24,324 bases of DNA from GCA-003244245 sp032230565. Lineage in GTDB: Bacteria; Actinomycetota; Actinomycetes; Mycobacteriales; Pseudonocardiaceae. Location: positions 1-24,324 of the forward strand of contig JAVXWL010000126.1 in NCBI GenBank assembly GCA_032230565.1, in the 5' to 3' direction. Positions within the stretch are counted from its first letter, which is position 1. Each line of letters starts with the position of its first letter. Position numbers and translations under genes: made by a program. Below, in pieces: positions 23,514 to 24,324 of the stretch. Under the pieces are notes generated by a model that did no database searches, was not told where the DNA came from, and was given only the letters and a program-made list of their open reading frames with translations.

Positions 23514-24324
23514 ATGGTAGTGACCGACGAGGGTAAGTTGATCGCTGGACGCTACCGCATAGCCTCGCGCTTAGGCAGTGGGGCGATGGGGGTGGTGTGG
23601 CAAGCACGTGACGAGCGCCTACACCGCACCGTCGCAATCAAACAGGTGCTATTGCCGTCCGCGCTGAGTGGCATCGAAGCTGAGGAGGCCAACCGTCGGG
23701 CGATGCGGGAGGGGCGTATCACCGCCCGGTTGCATCACCCGCATGCTATAGCCGTCTTCGATGTGGTGGAGTATGAGGGCCAACCATTTTTGATCATGGA
23801 GTATCTGCCGTCGAGAAGTCTGGCAACAGTACTGTCCATAAAAGGCGTACTGCCCGACACAGTCGCCAGGATCGGCAGCCAGATCGCCTCCGCGTTTGGC
23901 CGCCGCGCATAAGGCTGGCATTATCCACCGCGACATCAAACCGGGCAACATACTGCTCGCGGACGACGGCACGGCGAAGATCACCGACTTTGGCATCTCT
24001 CACGCCGTTGGTGATGTCACCGTGAGCGCCACCGGAATGCTGGCCGGGACGCCAGCCTATTTGGCTCCGGAGGTCGCCCAGGGCCACAGTGCCGGCTTTC
24101 CCTCGGATGTATTCTCCCTGGGCTCCACCCTGTACACGGCACTGGAAGGCATGCCGCCGTTCGGACTCAACACCAACCCTATCGCCCTGCTGCACCAGGT
24201 GGCCCTGGGTGAGATCGCTACGCCCCAACAGTCCGGTCCCCTCACTCCCCTACTGCTACGCCTGCTGCAGAGCAACCCCGAACAACGCCCGACCATGCCA
24301 CAGACCCATGACGCGCTCGCCACT
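23514..24324 (+). pseudogene. Ser/Thr protein kinase, kinase domain split by a one-base frameshift; 3' end outside window
   Basis: A bacterial Hanks-type (PknB-like) kinase. Start ATG at 23514 follows GGGGAG by 5 nt. Frame one holds the Gly loop LGSGAMGVVW (residues 20-29), the ATP-binding Lys43 (VAIK) and the hinge LIMEYLPSRSL, and ends at TAA 23910-23912 after QIASAFGRRA. If one T of the TTT at 23895-23897 is dropped, the family reading IASALAAAHKAGIIHRDIKP continues with the catalytic HRDIKPGN, DFGISHA, the activation segment ATGMLAGTPAYLAPE and SDVFSLG to the window end, without further stops. The break separates the ATP-binding lobe from the catalytic loop, so neither piece alone should be an active kinase. 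A sequencing indel is the main alternative. Confidence 0.85.

Noticed and set aside
23061..23637. Open frames of 123 aa (+) and 161 aa (-) before the kinase
   Set aside because: Both have weak starts and Arg/Ser/Cys/Pro-rich composition; no family motif, and the minus frame overlaps the kinase N-terminus.
1..24324. tRNA or rRNA genes, CRISPR array, transposase or integrase
   Set aside because: I read for cloverleaf-type T-arm sequences, regularly spaced direct repeats and recombinase motifs and found none that I could support.

Overview
The window comes from a high-GC Gram-positive actinobacterium. Coding DNA is strongly G/C-biased at third positions, genes in the first operon overlap by the usual ATGA or short overlaps, and several small families (DUF5996, DUF6247, DUF6893, DUF6221-like) are typical of Actinomycetia. 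The sequence alone does not allow me to name the genus.

Positions 1-10903 (+) form one tightly coupled operon and are the main point of interest. It holds the C-terminal part of an iterative type I polyketide/fatty-acid synthase of the PUFA-synthase (PfaA-like) type (AT end, ACP, KR). Next come a second synthase subunit with KS-AT-DH and a built-in Sfp-type phosphopantetheinyl transferase, a free acyl carrier protein, an alpha/beta hydrolase, an MGT-type glycosyltransferase, a zinc-ribbon SAM methyltransferase with a C-terminal membrane segment, and a short-chain dehydrogenase. Together these would build an acyl chain by iterative condensation, ketoreduction and dehydration, release it, and then glycosylate, methylate and oxidise or reduce it. 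The expected product is a glycolipid-like 'secondary lipid'. No enoyl reductase is visible, so the chain may stay unsaturated unless one is supplied from elsewhere. A secreted SGNH hydrolase gene at the operon's end is a pseudogene.

Positions 11780-16819 are a mixed region. It contains a MEDS-domain/HATPase regulator, a cysteine-poor FmdE-like protein, a divergent conserved hypothetical, a frameshifted DUF6221-like gene, a small membrane protein, and a flavocytochrome-like membrane reductase (ferric-reductase TM domain plus FAD/NAD plus 2Fe-2S). The reductase is preceded by a short ORF with a strong ribosome-binding site and two adjacent palindromes.

Positions 16820-24324 are sparse: a DUF5996 protein, a 39-aa DUF6893-like microprotein, a thiol peroxidase pseudogene with an internal deletion, an MpaB-family (DUF2236) oxygenase, a DUF6247/RelE-like toxin-antitoxin pair, a MarR regulator, and a Ser/Thr kinase gene broken by a +1 frameshift and running off the end. 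Four broken genes and several long non-coding stretches in the last 13.4 kb contrast with the intact operon. This suggests a decaying accessory segment next to a maintained biosynthetic locus, although sequencing indels cannot be excluded for the single-base lesions.
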